Shown here one piece after another: positions 24,878-34,672 of a stretch of DNA of 64,000 nucleotides. The DNA is from an uncultured Shimia sp. (lineage in GTDB: Bacteria > Pseudomonadota > Alphaproteobacteria > Rhodobacterales > Rhodobacteraceae). The notes under the pieces were generated by a model. It was not told where the DNA came from. It was given only the letters and a program-made list of their open reading frames with translations, and searched no databases. The first letter of the stretch is position 1, and every line of letters starts with the position of its first letter. The stretch spans positions 1 to 64,000 of the forward strand of contig NZ_CANMJE010000011.1 in assembly GCF_947498095.1 (NCBI RefSeq). The letters are read 5' to 3'. A program made the translations under genes and the position numbers.

Positions 24878-25765
24878 CTTCATTCGATGACTGGATTTGC
24901 CGCGCTCAGGGGCGTGGCGCAAGGGTATAGCTGGGGCTGGGATCTGCGCAGTGTAAACGCCAAGGGGTTGGATCTGCGTCTGCGGGTGCCGGATTGGATC
25001 GAAGGGCTGGAAGCCGCGTTGCGCGGTGAGTTGGGCAAAGCAATGGCCCGCGGGTCCGTGACATTGTCTCTCCGGGTTCAAAAAGATGAAGACGAGGCGC
25101 AGCTGGCGCTCAACACCCAGCAATTGAACGCAGTTCTGGACGCCATGACCGAAGTTGAAACACAGGCGATGGGCCGTGGGCTCTCGTTGGCACCCTCCAA
25201 AGCCAGCGACATTCTTGCGCTCAAAGGTGTTCTGGACACCGCCAGTTATGAAACCGATACCAAGGCGCTGCGTATGGCGATCCTCAAGGATCTGCCGCAG
25301 CTTCTGGACAGTTTCCTTGAGATGCGGCGCAACGAAGGTGAGGCGTTGGACGGCGTATTGAAAGACCAGTTGAAGCTGGTTGAAACCCTGACGTCTGAGG
25401 CTGCGATCGCGGCTGAGGCGCGCAAAGACGACACCGCCGCCGCATTACGGGCCAATCTGGCGCGGGTTTTAGAGAACACGGATGGCGCTGATCCTGCCCG
25501 CGTGGCCCAGGAATTGGCGGTCATCGCCGTGAAAACAGACATAACCGAGGAAATCGACCGGTTGCATGCCCATGTGACTGCAGCTCGCGATCTCTTGGCC
25601 AAAGGCAGCCCGGTGGGTCGCAAGATGGATTTCTTGATGCAGGAATTTAATCGTGAAGCCAACACCTTATGCTCCAAAGCTCAATCTGTTGATCTGACGC
25701 GGATCGGGCTTGACCTCAAGGCCGTGATCGACCAAATGCGTGAGCAAGTCCAAAACGTGGAGTGA
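24875..25765 (+). CDS. yicC: YicC/YloC family endoribonuclease
   Basis: A 296-residue YicC-like protein: SMTGFA at the start, the [22 protein letters not shown] block, a central helical region and the C-terminal [23 protein letters not shown] motif. Family members are endoribonucleases (YicC degrades the sRNA RyhB in E. coli; YloC in Bacillus). Start is TTG 24875 behind an excellent Shine-Dalgarno. It is followed four bases later by gmk. The yicC-gmk linkage is conserved in many bacteria and supports an operon. Confidence 0.9.
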   Translation: MLHSMTGFAALRGVAQGYSWGWDLRSVNAKGLDLRLRVPDWIEGLEAALRGELGKAMARGSVTLSLRVQKDEDEAQLALNTQQLNAVLDAMTEVETQAMGRGLSLAPSKASDILALKGVLDTASYETDTKALRMAILKDLPQLLDSFLEMRRNEGEALDGVLKDQLKLVETLTSEAAIAAEARKDDTAAALRANLARVLENTDGADPARVAQELAVIAVKTDITEEIDRLHAHVTAARDLLAKGSPVGRKMDFLMQEFNREANTLCSKAQSVDLTRIGLDLKAVIDQMREQVQNVE

Positions 25766-25769
25766 TGAC

Positions 25770-26411
25770 ATGACCAACCGACGCGGCCTTTTAATCATCC
25801 TGTCGTCGCCCTCTGGAGCCGGAAAATCCACGTTGGCCCGGCGCTTGATGCAGTGGGACGAAGGCCTGAGCTTCTCGGTGTCGGCCACCACCCGCGCGCC
25901 AAGGTCGGGCGAAGAACATGGACGTGAGTATTTCTTTCTCAGCGAAGACGAATTCAGAAGCCAGGTTGCCAAGGGACAAATGCTGGAACACGCCCATGTT
26001 TTCGGCAATTTTTATGGTTCACCTGCGGGCCCGGTCAAATCCACAATCGATGCCGGAAACGACGTGTTGTTTGATGTTGACTGGCAGGGAGAACAACAGA
26101 TCCGCAACTCGGATTTGGGCAAGCATGCGCTTTCAATCTTTATCCTGCCGCCTTCCATCACCGAATTGCACCGCCGCCTTGTCAGCCGTGGACAAGACAG
26201 TGATGAGGTCATTTCAAAGCGCATGCAGAAAAGCTGGGACGAAATCAGCCATTGGGGCGCTTATGACTATGTGCTGGTCAACGATGATCTGGACAGCACC
26301 GAGTCCGATTTGAAAACCATCATCACTGCCGAACGGATGCGCCGCGAGCAACAGCCCGCGTTGCAAGAGCACGTGCGCACCCTTCAGGCCCAGTTTGAGG
26401 AGATGTCCTGA
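25770..26411 (+). CDS. gmk: Guanylate kinase
   Basis: A 213-residue nucleotide kinase making GDP from GMP and ATP. The P-loop is [10 protein letters not shown] near residue 12, the GMP-binding segment is [23 protein letters not shown], and the [11 protein letters not shown] block follows. I start at ATG 25770, giving [20 protein letters not shown]; an upstream ATG at 25740 lies inside yicC and adds nothing conserved. The stop overlaps the next start by one base (TGATG), so translation is probably coupled to the carbonic anhydrase-like gene. Confidence 0.95.
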   Translation: MTNRRGLLIILSSPSGAGKSTLARRLMQWDEGLSFSVSATTRAPRSGEEHGREYFFLSEDEFRSQVAKGQMLEHAHVFGNFYGSPAGPVKSTIDAGNDVLFDVDWQGEQQIRNSDLGKHALSIFILPPSITELHRRLVSRGQDSDEVISKRMQKSWDEISHWGAYDYVLVNDDLDSTESDLKTIITAERMRREQQPALQEHVRTLQAQFEEMS

Positions 26412-26932
26412 TGCCTGTTTACGCTCTGGACGGAATAGCCCCGAAACTCGACGACGACAGCTGGGTCGCCCCGGACGCCAATGTGATTGGCAATGTCACG
26501 CTGGAAGAGGGGGCCTCAATCTGGTTCGGTTGCACCATTCGCGGTGACAACGAACCCATCGTGATCGGCAAAGGCTCTAACGTGCAGGAGAGCACGGTGA
26601 TGCACACCGACCCTGGATGCCCTCTGACAATTGGCGAGAATTGTACTATCGGTCACAAGGCGATGCTGCATGGCTGCACCATTGGTGACAACAGCCTGAT
26701 CGGTATGGGCGCGACCGTTTTGAACGGCGCCAAGATCGGTAAAAACTGCCTGATTGGCGCCGGTGCCTTGATCACCGAACGCAAAGAGATACCCGATAAT
26801 TCTTTGGTCATGGGTGCGCCGGGCAAAGTGGTTCGGCACATAGATGACGCAGCAGCCAAAGGGCTGACCGGAAGTGCCAAACACTATCAGTATAACATGC
26901 GCCGGTTTCGCGCGGGCCTCGCCGAGATGTGA
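26411..26932 (+). CDS. Gamma carbonic anhydrase family protein
   Basis: A 173-residue left-handed beta-helix protein. The three metal-ligand histidines of the gamma class are in place: H65 (VMHTDPGC), H82 and H87 (GHKAMLHGC). Hexapeptide repeats run through residues 20-130 and a C-terminal helix follows (SAKHYQYNMRRFRAGL). Bacterial relatives (YrdA, CaiE-like, PaaY) include both active and inactive carbonic anhydrases and some thioesterases, so the enzymatic role is inferred only. It is the last gene of yicC-gmk-gCA, with one base of overlap to gmk. Confidence 0.88.
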   Translation: MPVYALDGIAPKLDDDSWVAPDANVIGNVTLEEGASIWFGCTIRGDNEPIVIGKGSNVQESTVMHTDPGCPLTIGENCTIGHKAMLHGCTIGDNSLIGMGATVLNGAKIGKNCLIGAGALITERKEIPDNSLVMGAPGKVVRHIDDAAAKGLTGSAKHYQYNMRRFRAGLAEM

Positions 26933-27085
26933 TTTTCCCTAAGCCACATTAAAAATTACCGAAAAGCGATTGATATTTAGTCATTAGTTTCATTGATGAA
27001 CCTTTTATGACATTTTGCACATTTGTGTTTACAAGGACGGAGCGCCCGGAACAGCCTAGCGCGTCAAAACTTATGCGTGCAGATT

Positions 27086-28123
27086 ATGACCCCACAAACC
27101 ACTCAGTCTTATCTTGATGCGATCCCGCTTCCCGCGGTGTTTGTTGGGTTGGATTCCCGTATTCGGGGCGCCAACAGTCGCGCGGTGGCGATCAATTCCA
27201 ACGCCGGTGAGACACGCCCCTTTGTTCTGGTGTTTCGCCAGCCGAGCCTGAGTGAAGCTGTTGACAATTGCCTTAGCGACCGCAAGCCGCAAAAGGCGAT
27301 CTATCATCATTCCGATGGCCCACATATGGTGCGTTATGATGTTAGTTTGGCTTTTGTTGACGCGGGTGAAGAGGCCGGGGTGTTGTTGTGTTTCAACGAC
27401 GTTACGCACCTTGAGCAAGCTGATCAGATGCGCCGAGATTTTGTGGCCAATGTCAGCCACGAACTGCGCTCGCCCCTGACTGCGATCCTTGGGTTTATCG
27501 AAACTCTTCTGGGCCCGGCACGGGACGATGCCGCCGCCCAAACGCGATTTCTGGGCATTATGTCCGCCGAAGCTGGACGTATGAACCGATTGGTCGGAGA
27601 TCTCTTGTCGCTCAGCAAGGTTGAGGAAGACGCCCGACGCCGCCCAACGACCGAGATCGACATGGATGCACTGATGCGCGCAGCCATCCGGAACCTGTCA
27701 CCGATTGCTGAAGAAAACGGCAGCACCGTGACCTATGATGCACCGGAAAACCCGACACTTGTGGCCGCGGATCAGGACCAAATGATGCAGGTCTTCACAA
27801 ACCTGATTGAAAACGCCCTGAAATACGGCGGGCAGGGCACCAAGGTCACCATCACCACCTATGAAGTAGATCGGGATTCAACGCTGGGCCGGGCGGCGCG
27901 GTGCTTTGACATTGTTGACAACGGGCCGGGCATAGACCCCGAACACATCCCGCGCCTGACCGAACGGTTTTATCGAATCGACTCGCATCGTTCGCGTGAG
28001 ATGGGAGGCACCGGATTGGGGCTGGCCATCGTTAAACATATCCTGAACCGCCATCGCGGACGTTTACGCATCGAAAGCACACGCGACAAAGGCAGTAAAT
28101 TTACTGTTGTTTTGCCAAAATAA
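27086..28123 (+). CDS. phoR: Phosphate-regulon sensor histidine kinase PhoR (no membrane anchor)
   Basis: A 345-residue histidine kinase. A PAS-like domain (about residues 10-105, IPLPAVFVGLDSRIRGANSRA) leads to the HisKA box NVSHELRSPLTAI with H125 as phosphorylation site. The N box is NLIENALKYG, G1 DNGPGID, and G2 GGTGLGLAIVKH. No hydrophobic segment long enough for a membrane helix exists before the kinase core, unlike E. coli PhoR. Start ATG 27086 is chosen because it puts PAS at the N-terminus; a longer frame begins at 27023. It precedes the pst operon, so it should sense phosphate through PstSCAB-PhoU and phosphorylate PhoB. Confidence 0.9.
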   Translation: MTPQTTQSYLDAIPLPAVFVGLDSRIRGANSRAVAINSNAGETRPFVLVFRQPSLSEAVDNCLSDRKPQKAIYHHSDGPHMVRYDVSLAFVDAGEEAGVLLCFNDVTHLEQADQMRRDFVANVSHELRSPLTAILGFIETLLGPARDDAAAQTRFLGIMSAEAGRMNRLVGDLLSLSKVEEDARRRPTTEIDMDALMRAAIRNLSPIAEENGSTVTYDAPENPTLVAADQDQMMQVFTNLIENALKYGGQGTKVTITTYEVDRDSTLGRAARCFDIVDNGPGIDPEHIPRLTERFYRIDSHRSREMGGTGLGLAIVKHILNRHRGRLRIESTRDKGSKFTVVLPK

Positions 28124-28149
28124 GACCGGACAGACCAAAAACCCGTCGA

Positions 28150-28193
28150 CTGTCATAAAAGCGTTACATACTCGTCACAAAAGCTTTGTCAGA
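28150..28193 (+). promoter_or_regulatory. Pho box (PhoB-binding direct repeats) upstream of pstS
   Basis: Four consecutive 11-base units resemble PhoB half-sites: CTGTCATAAAA, GCGTTACATAC, TCGTCACAAAA and GCTTTGTCAGA. The first and third are closest to the CTGTCAT consensus followed by an A-rich spacer. It lies about 60 bases before the pstS start, the expected place for phosphate-starvation activation of pstS and downstream genes. Confidence 0.75.
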
Positions 28194-28251
28194 GAGACCT
28201 AGACCCGCTCCCAAGGTCACCAGATGGGTGGCCACATCTATGGAGAGATAC

Positions 28252-29286
28252 ATGTCCGTCAAACTGACAGCCTCGGCTCTGGCCATTGTTGCCGCAGCCA
28301 CTGCCGCAGACGCCCGTGACCAGTTGCAAATCGCCGGCTCATCAACCGTTCTGCCTTATGCCACCATCGTAGCCGAAGCATTTGGTGAAAACTTTGATTT
28401 CCCGACCCCCGTTGTTGAAGGCGGCGGCTCTGGTGCCGGCCGCAAGAAAATGTGTGAAGGTGTAGGTGAAAACACCATCGACATCGCCAACTCGTCCTCG
28501 CGTATCAAACCGTCAGATATCGAGCTTTGTGCCTCGAACGGCGTCAGCGAGATCATGGAAGTGCGCTTTGGCTATGATGGCATCGTCTTTGCCTCGGACA
28601 TCAACGGCCCGTCGTTTGCCTTTACCCCGGCAGACTGGTTCACCGCCATCGCCAAAGAAGTTGTTGTTGACGGCAAGCTGGTCGCCAACCCCAACGCCAA
28701 GTGGTCGGATGTGAATGCCGATCTGGCTGGCAACGATATTCTGGCCTTTATCCCTGGTACCAAGCACGGCACCCGCGAAGTCTTTGACAAAAAGGTTCTG
28801 GAAGCCGGCTGTAAAGCCACGGGCGCGCTGGACCTCTTGATTGAAGCCAATGGCGGCGACAAGAAAGCTGGCAAGAAAGCCTGTCACGCCCTGCGCACCG
28901 ACGGTGTGTCGGTTGACATCGACGGCGATTATACAGAGACCCTCGCGCGTCTCGACGCCAACCCGCAAGCCATCGGCGTCTTTGGCCTGTCGTTCTATCA
29001 GAACAACACGGACAAGCTGATCGTGGCCACCATGGACAACGTGACACCCTCGACCGAGACTGTTGCCTCGGGTGAGTATCCTGTGTCGCGCCCCTTGTTC
29101 TTCTATGTGAAGAAAGCCCACCTGGGTGTGATCCCCGGCCTGCAGGAATACATCGACTTTTTCGTCAGCGATGACATGGCAGGCCCCGATGGCCCGCTGG
29201 CTGAATACGGTCTGGTTTCAGACCCAGAGCTGATGAAGACACAAGAAATGGTCGCAAACGGCACCCCGATGGGTCCGATGAACTAA
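28252..29286 (+). CDS. pstS: Phosphate ABC transporter, periplasmic binding protein PstS
   Basis: A 344-residue phosphate-binding protein. The signal peptide MSVKLTASALAIVAAATAADA is cut near residue 21. The phosphate-binding loops are visible: IAGSSTVLPYA, GGGSGAGRKKMCEG and NSSSRIK. A C-terminal SRPLFFYVKKAHLG block is typical of the PstS subgroup found in alphaproteobacteria. I start at ATG 28252, behind GGAGA; an earlier ATG would precede the signal peptide by 22 residues. It is the first gene under the Pho box. Confidence 0.93.
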   Translation: MSVKLTASALAIVAAATAADARDQLQIAGSSTVLPYATIVAEAFGENFDFPTPVVEGGGSGAGRKKMCEGVGENTIDIANSSSRIKPSDIELCASNGVSEIMEVRFGYDGIVFASDINGPSFAFTPADWFTAIAKEVVVDGKLVANPNAKWSDVNADLAGNDILAFIPGTKHGTREVFDKKVLEAGCKATGALDLLIEANGGDKKAGKKACHALRTDGVSVDIDGDYTETLARLDANPQAIGVFGLSFYQNNTDKLIVATMDNVTPSTETVASGEYPVSRPLFFYVKKAHLGVIPGLQEYIDFFVSDDMAGPDGPLAEYGLVSDPELMKTQEMVANGTPMGPMN

Positions 29287-29361
29287 GACCTAAGTTTTTG
29301 GGTGGCGCCTGACTTTGGGCGCCACCTTACCCCAAACCCTGCCTCGTGCGTTGGAGTTCCC

Positions 29362-30822
29362 ATGAGCGTCGGACTTGTTTTCCTCGTCGTCATCGCAATT
29401 GCGATCGTCGGCTTTTTTATTGGCCGCAAACGCGCTGTCCTCTCAGTTGATGGCGATGTCCGTAAGCTGCACTCGCTGCCCTCATACTATGGGCAGACGG
29501 TGTTTATTTTCTCGGCAGTTCCAGCCCTGCTGGTGACACTCGCATGGCTTCTGTTGCAGCCGCTCTACGTCGAAAACCAGGTATCGGCCAAGATTTTGCC
29601 CGGTGACATCGTCGAAGGCAGCTCGCTTGAACTGGTGATGGCCGACGTGCGCCGTATCTCTTCAGGACTCGACAGCCTTGTGGCTTCGGGAAACGTGGAT
29701 GAAGACGGGTTGAAGCTGATCAATGCTGCTGACACCGATGTGCGTGCGCTGCTGGGTGAGGTTGGCGTGGCGGTGGCCTCGGACGTGCAAGCAAACGTCT
29801 TCACAGCCTCAATGGAGTACCGCGCCAAGACCGCCATGCTGAAAACAGCAATGGCCGTCGTCGCAGTTGTACTCAGCCTACTCGGAGCCTTGATTGCGCT
29901 CTCCAGAATTCACCCTGAATACCGCGCCCGTAACGTCTCTGAGCTGGCAATCAAGTCTCTGTTGATCCTCTCGTCCATGGTGGCGATCCTGACCACGGTT
30001 GGAATTATCTTCTCGCTGTTGTTTGAGACGTCGAACTTTTTCCGGATGTACCCGGCCAAAGATTTCTTCTTCAATTTGACATGGAACCCACAGTTCACTG
30101 GCGGGTCTGATCTGGGCATCCTGCCGCTTTTGTGGGGCACGCTGTACGTGTCGTTCTTTGCGCTGATCTTTGCCGTGCCAATCGGTCTGTTGGTTGCGAT
30201 TTATCTGTCAGAATATGCCTCGCGCCGGGTCCGCGCGATCGTGAAGCCAGCGGTTGAGATCCTCGCCGGTATTCCAACCATCGTTTATGGTTTGTTTGCC
30301 CTCATCACCATTGGCCCGATGTTGCGAGATTACTTTGCTCAGCCGCTTGGCCTTGGCGCATCCTCTTCTTCGGTGCTGACCGCTGGTGTGGTCATGGGCA
30401 TCATGCTGATCCCCTTCGTGTCGTCACTCTCAGACGATGTTATCAACGCCGTGCCTCAGGCGATGCGCGACGGTTCTTACGGGCTAGGCGCGACGCAATC
30501 GGAAACCGTGCGGCAGGTGATCTTGCCCGCCGCTCTGCCGGGCATTGTGGGCGCCATTCTTCTGGCCGCGTCGCGCGCTATTGGCGAGACCATGATCGTG
30601 GTCATGGGGGCTGGGGCCGCAGCCAAACTATCGCTTAATCCCTTTGAAGCGATGACCACCATTACCGTGAAAATTGTCAGCCAGCTGACAGGTGATACTG
30701 AATTTGCCAGCCCCGAAACACTGGTGGCTTTTGCCCTTGGCCTCTCACTGTTTGTGGTGACGCTGGGCCTCAACGTCCTCGCGCTATACATCGTGCGTAA
30801 GTACCGGGAGCAATACGAATGA
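29362..30822 (+). CDS. pstC: Phosphate ABC transporter permease PstC (extended)
   Basis: A 486-residue inner-membrane permease, clearly longer than E. coli PstC (319). The extra N-terminal part (about 1-230) includes two or three hydrophobic segments and a periplasmic-type stretch (LPGDIVEGSSLELVMADVRR). The conserved permease core is C-terminal, with YLSEYASRRVRAIVKPAVEILAGIPTIVYG and the LGATQSETVRQVILPAALPGIVGA loop that binds PstB. ATG 29362 follows TTGGAG. The stop overlaps pstA by four bases. Extended PstC/PstA proteins of this kind are known in alphaproteobacteria. Confidence 0.92.
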   Translation: MSVGLVFLVVIAIAIVGFFIGRKRAVLSVDGDVRKLHSLPSYYGQTVFIFSAVPALLVTLAWLLLQPLYVENQVSAKILPGDIVEGSSLELVMADVRRISSGLDSLVASGNVDEDGLKLINAADTDVRALLGEVGVAVASDVQANVFTASMEYRAKTAMLKTAMAVVAVVLSLLGALIALSRIHPEYRARNVSELAIKSLLILSSMVAILTTVGIIFSLLFETSNFFRMYPAKDFFFNLTWNPQFTGGSDLGILPLLWGTLYVSFFALIFAVPIGLLVAIYLSEYASRRVRAIVKPAVEILAGIPTIVYGLFALITIGPMLRDYFAQPLGLGASSSSVLTAGVVMGIMLIPFVSSLSDDVINAVPQAMRDGSYGLGATQSETVRQVILPAALPGIVGAILLAASRAIGETMIVVMGAGAAAKLSLNPFEAMTTITVKIVSQLTGDTEFASPETLVAFALGLSLFVVTLGLNVLALYIVRKYREQYE

Positions 30823-32168
30823 CCGACGCAACCTCCGGGTCCGCAATGGGCAAACCAAAATCATCGCTGCTGGTACAGGATGACCGTACCAAGCGCCGCA
30901 ATGCTGCCGAAGCCCGCTTTAGAGGCTATGGCGTGGTCGCTATTACCATCGCGATGCTGGCGCTCGTAGGACTCTTGAGCTCGATCCTCTACAACGGGTC
31001 TTCGGCCTTCCGGCAAACCTTTATCACGCTTGATGTCTATCTGGACCCTGCCAAGCTGGACAAAGACGGCTCAGGCGATCTGGCCAAGATTGCCAAGGTC
31101 ACAACCTTTGGCTACGCGCCGCTGATCAAGAAATCTTTTGAAGTAGAATTCGAAAAGCAGGGCATCGGCGTTGAGGGCATGAAGCCAAAAGACGCGGCTA
31201 AAATGATCTCAAAAGAAGGGCCAGCTGAGTTGCGCCGCTTTGTTCTCGCGAACCCGGATCAAATCGGAGAAACGCTGAGTTTTGAGTTTCTCGCCTCGGG
31301 CCGGATCGACGGCTATTACAAAGGTCGCGTGACCATGGAAAGCGCCGAGATCGATAAGAACGTCTCGCCCGAGCAGTTGCAGCTGGCGGATCAAATGAAA
31401 GACGCCGGCGTGCTTGAAACCAAGTGGAACTGGGGTTTTCTGACCCGGGCTGACGCCTCTGAGAACCGTCCCGAAGCGGCAGGGCTGGGCGTTGCAATCC
31501 TTGGATCGTTTTACATGATGATGGTGGTGCTGTGTCTATCTCTTCCAATCGGCGTCGCTGCCTCGATTTATCTGGAAGAATTTGCGCCGAAAAACTGGAT
31601 CACCGACGTGATTGAGGTGAACATCTCGAACCTCGCCGCCGTGCCGTCGATTGTCTTTGGTATCCTGGGCCTTGCGATCTTCATCAACTTTGCAGGTCTG
31701 CCGCAGTCGGCACCCATCGTCGGTGGCCTGGTGCTGACCTTGATGACTCTGCCAACGATCATCATTGCGACCCGCGCCTCGTTGAAAGCGGTTCCGCCTT
31801 CGATCCGGGACGCAGCACTGGGGGTAGGGGCCTCAAAAATGCAATCGGTGTTCCACCACGTTCTGCCCTTGGCCGCGCCCGGCATCCTGACCGGCACCAT
31901 CATCGGTCTTGCACAGGCTTTGGGCGAAACCGCGCCGCTGTTGCTGATCGGCATGGTCGCCTTTGTGCGCGAATTCCCCTCCGCACCGCCCGAAGGCTTT
32001 TTCGATCCTGCCGCCGCATTGCCGGTGCAGGTCTACAACTGGACGCAGCGCGCAGACCCTGCTTTTGTTGAACGCGCATCAGGAGCGATCATCGTTCTTC
32101 TGGTGTTCCTTTTGTTCATGAACGCCGTTGCGATTATCCTCCGCCGCCGCTTTGAACGCCGCTGGTAA
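30819..32168 (+). CDS. pstA: Phosphate ABC transporter permease PstA (extended)
   Basis: A 449-residue permease, about 150 residues longer than E. coli PstA (296). After a first membrane segment (about 40-65) a large predicted periplasmic insert spans about 75-215, rich in Lys, Asp and Glu. The permease core follows (PIGVAASIYLEEFAPKNWITDVIEVNISNLAAVPSIVFGILGL; ALGVGASKMQSVFHHVLPLAAPGILTG). The ATG overlaps the pstC stop by four bases. The matching insertions in PstC and PstA suggest the two periplasmic parts pair with each other or with PstS (inference). Confidence 0.92.
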   Translation: MTDATSGSAMGKPKSSLLVQDDRTKRRNAAEARFRGYGVVAITIAMLALVGLLSSILYNGSSAFRQTFITLDVYLDPAKLDKDGSGDLAKIAKVTTFGYAPLIKKSFEVEFEKQGIGVEGMKPKDAAKMISKEGPAELRRFVLANPDQIGETLSFEFLASGRIDGYYKGRVTMESAEIDKNVSPEQLQLADQMKDAGVLETKWNWGFLTRADASENRPEAAGLGVAILGSFYMMMVVLCLSLPIGVAASIYLEEFAPKNWITDVIEVNISNLAAVPSIVFGILGLAIFINFAGLPQSAPIVGGLVLTLMTLPTIIIATRASLKAVPPSIRDAALGVGASKMQSVFHHVLPLAAPGILTGTIIGLAQALGETAPLLLIGMVAFVREFPSAPPEGFFDPAAALPVQVYNWTQRADPAFVERASGAIIVLLVFLLFMNAVAIILRRRFERRW

Positions 32169-32186
32169 GCCAAGGAAACTGAAAAC

Positions 32187-32984
32187 ATGTATGATGCACC
32201 GAAATTGGGGGCCAACGTGGAACAAAAAGAACTCAAGATTGCTGCCCGTGGGGTTCAGGTCTTTTACGGCGAGACACACGCGATCAAAGACGTGGATATC
32301 GACATTCAGGCCAAGACCGTGACCGCCTTTATCGGCCCATCGGGTTGTGGCAAATCCACCTTCTTGCGGTGTTTAAACCGTATGAACGACACCATTGATA
32401 TCTGCCGCGTTGAGGGCGACATCACGCTGGATGGCGAAGACATTTACGACAAGCGGGTCGATCCTGTGCAACTGCGAGCCAAGGTCGGAATGGTGTTTCA
32501 GAAACCCAACCCGTTCCCCAAATCGATCTACGACAACGTCGCTTACGGGCCCCGCATCCACGGATTGTCGCGCAACAAAGCAGAACTTGATGAGATCGTC
32601 GAAAAGGCGCTGCGCCGGGGCGCGATCTGGAACGAGGTCAAAGACCGGCTGCACGAGCCCGGCACAGGCCTTTCGGGCGGTCAGCAACAGCGCTTGTGCA
32701 TTGCCCGTGCCGTTGCCACCGAGCCTGAGGTCTTGCTGATGGATGAGCCGTGTTCCGCGCTGGATCCGATTGCTACGGCCCAGGTTGAAGAACTGATCGA
32801 CGAGTTGCGTACGCGATACTCGGTCGTGATCGTCACGCACTCGATGCAACAGGCGGCGCGCGTCAGCCAGCGCACCGCGTTTTTCCACCTCGGCAACCTT
32901 GTGGAATACGACGACACCGCAACGATCTTTACCAACCCGCGCGATGAGCGCACCGAAAGCTATATCACAGGCCGGATCGGCTAA
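32187..32984 (+). CDS. pstB: Phosphate ABC transporter ATPase PstB
   Basis: A 265-residue ABC ATPase. Walker A is GPSGCGKST, the signature [14 protein letters not shown], Walker [13 protein letters not shown], and the switch histidine is in [11 protein letters not shown]. The N-terminal 20 residues before the ABC domain are variable. A shorter start at 32217 (GTG) is possible. It energises PstCA and, with PhoU, relays phosphate status to PhoR. It lies 18 bases behind pstA and 15 before phoU, as in a single operon. Confidence 0.95.
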   Translation: MYDAPKLGANVEQKELKIAARGVQVFYGETHAIKDVDIDIQAKTVTAFIGPSGCGKSTFLRCLNRMNDTIDICRVEGDITLDGEDIYDKRVDPVQLRAKVGMVFQKPNPFPKSIYDNVAYGPRIHGLSRNKAELDEIVEKALRRGAIWNEVKDRLHEPGTGLSGGQQQRLCIARAVATEPEVLLMDEPCSALDPIATAQVEELIDELRTRYSVVIVTHSMQQAARVSQRTAFFHLGNLVEYDDTATIFTNPRDERTESYITGRIG

Positions 32985-32999
32985 ACCAAGAGCAGGACC

Positions 33000-33713
33000 A
33001 TGAACGATAAGCATATTGTAAGCGCGTTTGACAGCGATCTTGAGCTCATTCAGGCGCATGTGATGAAGATGGGTGGCCTCGTGGAAGAGGCCATTCTGGA
33101 CGCATCCAAATCGTTGAAGAACAACGATGATGAACTGGCTGAGCAGGTTCGCGCCAACGACAAGGCGATTGATCTCTTGGAAGAGCAGATCAACGATGAA
33201 TGCGTGCGCGTCATTGCGCTGCGCTCGCCCACAGCCACCGATTTGCGCGTGGTGTTGTCTGTGATGAAAATCATCGGCAACCTTGAGCGTATTGGTGACT
33301 ATGCCAAGAACATGGCCAAGCGGACTGGTATTCTGGTCAGCATGACGCCGGTTGACGGCGCGCGCGGCGCACTACGCCGTATGGCCCGCGAAGTGCAGCT
33401 GATGCTCAAAGACGCGCTTGATGCCTATATCCAGCGCGACGCTGAATTGGCGCAGGACATTCTTGAGCGTGATCGCGACATCGACCAGATGTACAACGCA
33501 TTGTTCCGCGAATTCCTGACGTTTATGATGGAAGATCCGCGCTACATCACACCCTGTATGCATCTGCATTTCATCGCCAAAAACACCGAGCGTATGGGCG
33601 ATCATGTGACCTCGATCGCCGAACAGGTGATCTATCTCGTTACCGGGCAGTTTCCCGACGATGACCGCCCCAAATCGGATCACTACGATCCGAGCCTTCA
33701 TTCCGCAGAATAA
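33000..33713 (+). CDS. phoU: Phosphate signalling protein PhoU
   Basis: A 237-residue all-helical protein with two PhoU repeats (about 15-105 and 120-215). Characteristic residues appear in each, such as RSPTATDLRVVLSVMKIIGNLERIGDYAKN and the second-repeat HFIAKNTERMGDHVTSIAE. PhoU bridges the Pst transporter and PhoR and keeps the regulon off when phosphate is plentiful. Length and motifs match the family. It is the fifth gene of the pst operon, 21 bases before phoB. Confidence 0.94.
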   Translation: MNDKHIVSAFDSDLELIQAHVMKMGGLVEEAILDASKSLKNNDDELAEQVRANDKAIDLLEEQINDECVRVIALRSPTATDLRVVLSVMKIIGNLERIGDYAKNMAKRTGILVSMTPVDGARGALRRMAREVQLMLKDALDAYIQRDAELAQDILERDRDIDQMYNALFREFLTFMMEDPRYITPCMHLHFIAKNTERMGDHVTSIAEQVIYLVTGQFPDDDRPKSDHYDPSLHSAE

Positions 33714-33734
33714 ACGCGCAAGGGAATACAGCCA

Positions 33735-34424
33735 ATGGCACAGGATCACCCCACCGTCCTTGTCGTCGAAGACGAACCCGCGCAGCGCGAGGTGCTGTCC
33801 TATAACCTTGAGGCCGAGGGTTTCGATGTGGTCAAGGCGGCTGATGGCGACGAGGCATTGTTGCTGGTTGCCGAAACTGCGCCCGACATCATTGTTCTTG
33901 ACTGGATGTTGCCGGGCACGTCCGGGATTGAGATCTGCCGACGCCTGAAGTCGCGCAATGAGACCGCAACCATCCCCGTCATCATGCTGTCCGCGCGCTC
34001 AGAAGAAGTGGACCGTGTGAGGGGGCTTGAAACCGGGGCGGATGACTATGTTGTGAAACCCTATTCGGTCATGGAATTGATGGCACGGGTCCGCAATCAG
34101 CTGCGCCGTGTGCGTCCAGCGTCGGTCGGCCTGCGCCTTGAATACGAAGATATCGTACTGGATGCCGAAACCCATCGCGTCACCCGTGGCGAGGAACCGT
34201 TGAAGCTCGGACCGACAGAATTTCGACTGCTATCGACCTTCATGGAAAAGCCGGGACGTGTCTGGAGCCGCGAGCAGCTGCTCGATCGGGTCTGGGGGCG
34301 CGATATCTATGTCGACAGTCGCACGGTTGATGTCCATATCGGGCGTCTGCGTAAAGCATTATGCGTCTATGGCGGCGCTGATCCGCTGCGCACAGTTCGT
34401 GGTGCGGGATACGCGCTGGGGTAG
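33735..34424 (+). CDS. phoB: Phosphate regulon response regulator PhoB
   Basis: A 229-residue OmpR/PhoB-type regulator. The receiver has the acidic pair E12/D13, phosphoacceptor D56 (VLDWMLPG), the threonine/serine switch region and K in VVKPYS. The winged-helix DNA-binding domain (about 130-228) contains RLLSTFMEKPGRVWSREQLLDRVWG and the recognition segment DSRTVDVHIGRLRKAL. It is expected to bind the 11-base repeats upstream of pstS. The gene closes the operon, so phoB is autoregulated through the same promoter (inference). Confidence 0.94.
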   Translation: MAQDHPTVLVVEDEPAQREVLSYNLEAEGFDVVKAADGDEALLLVAETAPDIIVLDWMLPGTSGIEICRRLKSRNETATIPVIMLSARSEEVDRVRGLETGADDYVVKPYSVMELMARVRNQLRRVRPASVGLRLEYEDIVLDAETHRVTRGEEPLKLGPTEFRLLSTFMEKPGRVWSREQLLDRVWGRDIYVDSRTVDVHIGRLRKALCVYGGADPLRTVRGAGYALG

Positions 34425-34487
34425 GCTTGTTTACATAATCGGAGCGGCCTGCAGCTTTCAGCAGTTTAGGTTGGGGAGCTAAGGCGC

Positions 34488-34499
34488 TGATATATCAGT
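34488..34499. promoter_or_regulatory. 12-base perfect palindrome upstream of VOC-cupin gene
   Basis: CTGATATATCAG lies in an A+T-rich 248-base gap between phoB and the VOC-cupin gene. It is a candidate operator for the downstream operon, whose last gene encodes a LuxR-type regulator. Assigning it to that regulator is only a suggestion. Confidence 0.25.
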
Positions 34500-34672
34500 G
34501 TATTGCTAGATATTTGATTTACGTTTGGGAGACTAAGTAGTTCCGATAATCAGTATTATGTAAATATTAGATGCGCCTTTAGCTCAAATTACAGCGCAAT
34601 ATTGGAATTACCAAGCCCCCTGTGTACGGTCAGACGCACCAGAGCTTTCACTTAGACGCCAAGGGCCATTTG

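Noticed and set aside
27001..27085. Pho-box-like TGACAT / AGTCATT elements upstream of phoR
   Set aside because: Single scattered half-sites only, without the 11-base periodicity seen upstream of pstS.
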